Source of the DNA: Lysobacter antibioticus | GTDB taxonomy: Bacteria; Pseudomonadota; Gammaproteobacteria; Xanthomonadales; Xanthomonadaceae | Assembly (NCBI RefSeq): GCF_001442535.1 | Contig: NZ_CP013141.1 | Location: 2,346,803 to 2,410,802, forward strand | Reading direction: 5' to 3' | DNA length: 64,000 nt | Shown here: positions 62,310 through 64,000 of the stretch, in pieces | Numbering within the stretch: position 1 is the first letter of the stretch | How the letters are laid out: each line of letters starts with the position of its first letter | Made by a program: the position numbers and the translations under genes | The notes under the pieces: generated by a model | Database searches by the model: none | What the model saw: the letters and a program-made list of their open reading frames with translations, nothing else | Told to the model about the DNA's origin: nothing

Positions 62310-64000
62310 TCAATTCCGCTTCACGTCGACAGGGGCGGTCGGATCGTTACTCGACTCGACTCGCACCTTGGCGCGCACTTCGGGGCTCAGTCGTTGGGCC
62401 AACGCGTCGTAGACGGCCTTGGCGCGTCGCATGCCGAGCGCAGTGTTGTATTGGTACGAAGCGCGCACGTCGGTGTGGCCGACGATCGCGATGACGCCGC
62501 CGTGCATGCGCTCCAGCGCAGCCGCGACCTTATCCAGCAGCGGCTCGAACTCCGGACGGATGGTCTCCTTGTTGGTGTCGAACAACACCGTGCCCAGCAG
62601 CGCACCGCCTTCGCCCAGGCCGACGATCAGCGAACCCGGGTCGTCGGCGTTGCCGCGCACGCTGACCTTCAGCGCCTGCAGCACGTCGGCCGGCAATTGC
62701 TTGACCAACTCGGCCTTGACCGCCGAAGCCCGATCGAACGCCAGCGACTCGCCATCGCCGTTGGCGCTGATCACCACTTCGCCGCCGCGGTGTTGCTTGA
62801 TCTGCGCGGCCATCTTCTCGATCGCCGGCAGGTACTGCGCACGCACCTCGGCGCTGCCCGGGGCGAAGAACACTTCGCCCAGTTCCATCTCGATCTGCTC
62901 CTCACCGCCTTCGATCAGCCCGGCCGGCAGCTTGACGCCCCAGTCGAAGCGGACCGGCAGGCCCGGGGTGACGCGGCGCGTCAGCGGGTTGTCGGTGGTG
63001 AACACGCTGCCCGGCGGCAGGGTCGACGGATCGACCTTGAGGATGAAATTGCGGCCGCGTTCCAGGGTGCCCACGTCCACGCCCTCGAGGTGATAGCGGC
63101 CGTACTGGTCGGTCTCCATCAACAAACCCTCGATCGAGGCGATACGCACGCCCGGGATACCGCGTTCGTCGACACCGGTGTTGCGGACGATGTAGTCGAC
63201 CACGTAGCCGCCTTCGGTCGGGCTGACCCGACGTTCCACCGTCGGGGCCGCGCCACTGAGGTTCTTGGCCGCGTCGCCGCTGCGCTCGATCCGGGTGGTA
63301 CCGGCCGCATCCATCCGCACCGTCACGCCCTGCTTGGTGGTCAGCGCGAAGTCGTCGGTGAAGCTCAACTCCTTCAGGCGCTGGCTGATCACCACGCGGT
63401 GCGTGTCGACCGGATCGGCGTCGGACTGACGGGCCGAGATGCTGCCCAACACGATGCCGTGCAGCATCGGCGAGCTCGCGTCCGGTTCCGCCTTCGGACC
63501 GGTGCCGCGATCGACCGTAGTCGAGTTCGGCACGTAAGCGTCGGCAGCGAAGCCGCCCTGGACCCGCGCGTCGTCGATCGCCGCGCTGTCCTGCCAACCG
63601 TCGCCGTCGCGGTCGTCGAACACCGTGCCCAGGATCAGGGCGTGGTCGAGCAACGGATCGGCGATCAGCTGCACTTCGGCGGTGGCCACGTTGGAGACGA
63701 TCTTGCCGTTGTCGCGCATCAGCGCGCTGTTGGAGTGGATGCCCGCGCGCACGCCGGCGCCGACCCGCAGCAGGTAGGTGAACGTCGCGCGCTCACCGGC
63801 GGCGATGTCGACCTGGTCGACCTGGATCGGATAGGTACCGACCAGGCGACCGACGCCGTCGCGATCGGCGACCGACAGCGAACCGTCGACGAAGGTGAAG
63901 CCCGCAGGCGGCGTATCGACCAGGGTCGCATCGATCGCATCGACGGTACCGGTGTTCTCGACCGTGACCGTGTAGCGGACCAGGTCGCCGATCTTCACAT
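62310..64000 (-). CDS. DUF11 / OmpA-domain envelope protein (5' end outside the window)
   Basis: The visible 562 C-terminal residues belong to a longer protein that extends beyond the right edge. From the edge inward: DUF11 repeat (RYTVTVENTGTVDAIDATLVDTPP), SdrD-B/carboxypeptidase-like region (GTVFDDRDGDGWQD, GVRIASIEGLLMETDQYGRYHLEGV), then two OmpA-like modules in tandem. The first (GEVFFAPGSAEVRAQYL) is divergent; the second (FDTNKETIRPEF, IVGHTDVRASYQYNTALGMRRA) keeps the peptidoglycan-binding HTD and R residues. It would anchor a surface structure to the wall. The barrel gene follows immediately downstream. Confidence 0.85.
   Translation of the reverse strand, partial: VKIGDLVRYTVTVENTGTVDAIDATLVDTPPAGFTFVDGSLSVADRDGVGRLVGTYPIQVDQVDIAAGERATFTYLLRVGAGVRAGIHSNSALMRDNGKIVSNVATAEVQLIADPLLDHALILGTVFDDRDGDGWQDSAAIDDARVQGGFAADAYVPNSTTVDRGTGPKAEPDASSPMLHGIVLGSISARQSDADPVDTHRVVISQRLKELSFTDDFALTTKQGVTVRMDAAGTTRIERSGDAAKNLSGAAPTVERRVSPTEGGYVVDYIVRNTGVDERGIPGVRIASIEGLLMETDQYGRYHLEGVDVGTLERGRNFILKVDPSTLPPGSVFTTDNPLTRRVTPGLPVRFDWGVKLPAGLIEGGEEQIEMELGEVFFAPGSAEVRAQYLPAIEKMAAQIKQHRGGEVVISANGDGESLAFDRASAVKAELVKQLPADVLQALKVSVRGNADDPGSLIVGLGEGGALLGTVLFDTNKETIRPEFEPLLDKVAAALERMHGGVIAIVGHTDVRASYQYNTALGMRRAKAVYDALAQRLSPEVRAKVRVESSNDPTAPVDVKRN

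Overview
The window is high-GC proteobacterial chromosome. Gene content and order (TrpS with a C-terminal extension, an overlapping coaX-birA-plsY run, a phoP-phoQ pair beside a PepSY gene, many short secreted proteins, 'GTAGGAGCGGC'-type palindromes, a probable XVIPCD-type type IV secretion effector) point to the Xanthomonadaceae, most likely Lysobacter or a close relative. This is inferred from protein families and not from a database match.

Layout. 0.2-9 kb: secreted M23 peptidase, HEAT-repeat protein, VOC and metallo-beta-lactamase-fold enzymes, trpS, CsbD, an entericidin-like lipoprotein, arginase and tRNA-Thr(TGT). 9-16 kb: SPOR protein, coaX, birA, plsY, a fused DAK/DegV protein and an MtfA-like peptidase, then 0.8 kb of REP-like repeats. 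16-21 kb: PhoPQ-type two-component system, PepSY protein, arginine-deiminase-like hydrolase and dusA. 21-30 kb is an accessory region of partly lower GC. It holds a secreted GH99-like protein followed by a decayed dusA fragment (an island scar), five tandem mosaic paralogues of about 120 aa, and a 1310-aa zeta-toxin protein with a peptidoglycan-binding domain and a probable secretion-signal C-terminus.

30-34.6 kb: four overlapping genes (two desaturase-type enzymes, a KAS III enzyme fused to a heme-oxygenase-like domain, and an unrecognised protein) that look like an undescribed lipid pathway. 34.8-36.7 kb: polymorphic toxin type 44 with a lipoprotein gene. 36.8-41.5 kb: RNA-repair locus rtcBA with divergent rtcR. 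A consensus sigma-54 promoter lies about 0.6 kb upstream of rtcB, so a long structured leader RNA is expected. 41.5-44.2 kb: a YcaO enzyme behind a 59-aa peptide gene and a 16-bp hairpin (a possible RiPP locus), then a class D beta-lactamase homologue without its catalytic Ser/Lys. 44-49 kb: Atm1-type ABC exporter, acetyltransferase and small secreted proteins. 49-51 kb: a putative CyaA/EF/ExoY-like cyclase toxin with a membrane-anchored coiled-coil partner. 51.8-54.7 kb: HAD hydrolase, an orphan IS5-type transposase N-terminal domain, and 1.25 kb without a recognisable gene. 54.7-64 kb: a large DUF11/GEVED surface protein, a frameshifted outer-membrane-type protein, and the 3' part of a DUF11/OmpA protein that runs off the right edge.

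The strongest candidates for undescribed biology are the sigma-54-driven leader RNA of rtcB, the YcaO/59-aa peptide pair, the KAS III-heme-oxygenase-like fusion operon, and the zeta effector with its shuffled array of candidate immunity genes.
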